From an uncultured Eubacteriales bacterium (GTDB lineage Bacteria; Bacillota; Clostridia; Christensenellales; Pumilibacteraceae), in the NCBI GenBank assembly GCA_900553005.1, contig USBU01000081.1, positions 1-6,043 of the forward strand: a stretch of 6,043 nucleotides of DNA. The letters are read 5' to 3'. Position 1 is the first letter of the stretch, and every line of letters starts with the position of its first letter. The position numbers were made by a program, and so were the translations under genes. The notes under the pieces are model-generated. The model had not been told where the DNA came from, ran no database searches, and worked only from the letters and a program-made list of their open reading frames with translations. Below are positions 5,463-6,043 of this stretch, piece after piece.

Positions 5463-5994
5463 ATGGGCATTAAAGAAAATACGGTTTCGGCTGAGAAGCA
5501 AACCAGGGAGCGCGGCAACGTTTTTTATTACGGCAGTGAAAAAGCCGACAAAAAGATTTTGATAGTGGGCAACTCTATTACCTATCATGCTCCGAAAGAG
5601 GATATCGATTGGAATAATTCCTGGGGAATGGCGGCAAGCCGCGCCGAAAACGATTACGTGCATATTCTCACAGGCAAGATATTGTCTCAGGCGCCGGCAA
5701 ATATAATGGTGGCTCAGCTTGCGGATATGGAGGTAGCGATCAACAACGGCAGCTTTTGCGTAAAAGATTATGTTTCGGAAAGAGAATTTGCGCCTGATAT
5801 CCTGATATTTAAATTGGGTGAAAATATAAAGCCAGATATAAATAAGGATTATCTTAAGCGCTGTCTGTCGGATTTTATTGGATATATATGTAAAAAAGAC
5901 TGCGCCGTTGTATATTCTACTTGTTTTTGGCCGAATCGCATCTTTGATGACACCGTTACCGAGCTTAGTCGGTTAGAAAACGCGTATCTTGTGT
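5463..5994 (+). CDS. SGNH/GDSL-family hydrolase, N-terminal part (3' truncated by contig end)
   Basis: The frame is open from a well-placed ATG to the adapter, giving 177 genomic residues. Block I is KKILIVGNSITYH (about 31-42), where S38 of GNSIT is the predicted nucleophile. It is followed by WGMAASRAENDYVHIL (54-69), a combination I recognise from bacterial SGNH hydrolases of the GNSIT type. LGEN (118-121) fits block III, with N121 as the oxyanion-hole residue. The block V Asp-x-x-His pair would lie beyond the contig, so catalytic completeness cannot be judged. There is no signal peptide or membrane segment, so the protein is probably cytosolic. Family members are esterases or deacetylases, often on sugars, but the substrate here is unknown. 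The gene is separated from the ribosomal operon by a terminator and about 400 bp, so it is an independent unit. Past 5994 the frame would run into adapter and encode false residues. Confidence 0.82.
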
Positions 5995-6043
5995 CTGTCT
6001 CTTATACACATCTCCGAGCCCACGAGACGGAGCTACATCTCGT
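5995..6043. other. Nextera/Tn5 sequencing adapter (artefact), reverse complement
   Basis: CTGTCTCTTATACACATCT (5995-6013) is the Tn5 mosaic end. It is followed by CCGAGCCCACGAGAC (6014-6028), the 8-base index GGAGCTAC (6029-6036) and ATCTCGT (6037-6043), the beginning of the P7 tail. It is an exact reverse complement of 1-49. The order matches Read-1 read-through of short fragments. Genomic sequence ends at 5994. Confidence 0.98.

Noticed and set aside
5433..5663. Minus-strand frame of 76 codons overlapping the hydrolase start
   Set aside because: The + strand frame shows conserved SGNH motifs and a good ribosome site. The minus frame is its shadow.
1..6043. Composite transposon or linear element with 49-bp terminal inverted repeats
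   Set aside because: The repeats are the Tn5 mosaic end plus Illumina index and P7 tail. No transposase is present, and the interior is core ribosomal operon.

Overview
The window is an ordinary piece of bacterial chromosome carrying the end of the spc operon and the alpha operon of the ribosomal-protein / RNA-polymerase super-operon. It is bounded at both ends by untrimmed sequencing adapter. The gene order on the + strand is adk (3' part), map, a small KOW-domain protein, infA, rpmJ, rpsM, rpsK, rpsD, rpoA and rplQ. A strong intrinsic terminator follows, then about 400 bp without a convincing gene, then the 5' part of an SGNH/GDSL-type hydrolase gene.

Organism: several features point to a Clostridia-class member of the Bacillota (Firmicutes). 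These are a KOW protein between map and infA, rpsD inside the alpha operon between rpsK and rpoA (in Bacillus it lies elsewhere), zinc-binding Cys4 forms of adenylate kinase and S4, purine-rich Shine-Dalgarno sites, and an enlarged 170-residue L17. From memory, an L17 of this shape is typical of Oscillospirales-like gut Clostridia; I could not check this by search. The adapters suggest a metagenomic or draft assembly contig.

Layout: 1-49 is adapter. 50-1155 holds adk and map, one base apart. 1162-1191 is a good sigma-70-type promoter with an extended -10 element, serving the KOW-infA-rpmJ group (1225-1813). 1814-2085 is a 272-bp noncoding interval with a stable hairpin, a possible leader and a possible second promoter ahead of rpsM. 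2086-5015 is rpsM-rpsK-rpsD-rpoA-rplQ, tightly packed, with Shine-Dalgarno sites that often overlap the preceding stop codon. 5021-5059 is the terminator. 5060-5462 is AT-rich intergenic DNA with several small inverted repeats. 5463-5994 is the truncated SGNH hydrolase. 5995-6043 is adapter again.

The genes form one growth-related module. Adk balances adenine nucleotides, Map trims initiator methionine from new proteins, IF-1 acts in translation initiation, L36, S13, S11, S4 and L17 are ribosomal parts, and RpoA is the assembly platform of RNA polymerase. S4 is the classical autogenous regulator of alpha operons, so the unusual gap before rpsM is the most plausible regulatory site. I found no undescribed system here. 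The points most worth a second look are the rpsM leader, the enlarged L17, the 38-residue L36 with shifted zinc-ligand spacing, the unannotated post-operon DNA and the truncated hydrolase. The adapter termini matter most for data quality, because they imitate transposon inverted repeats and create false protein ends.
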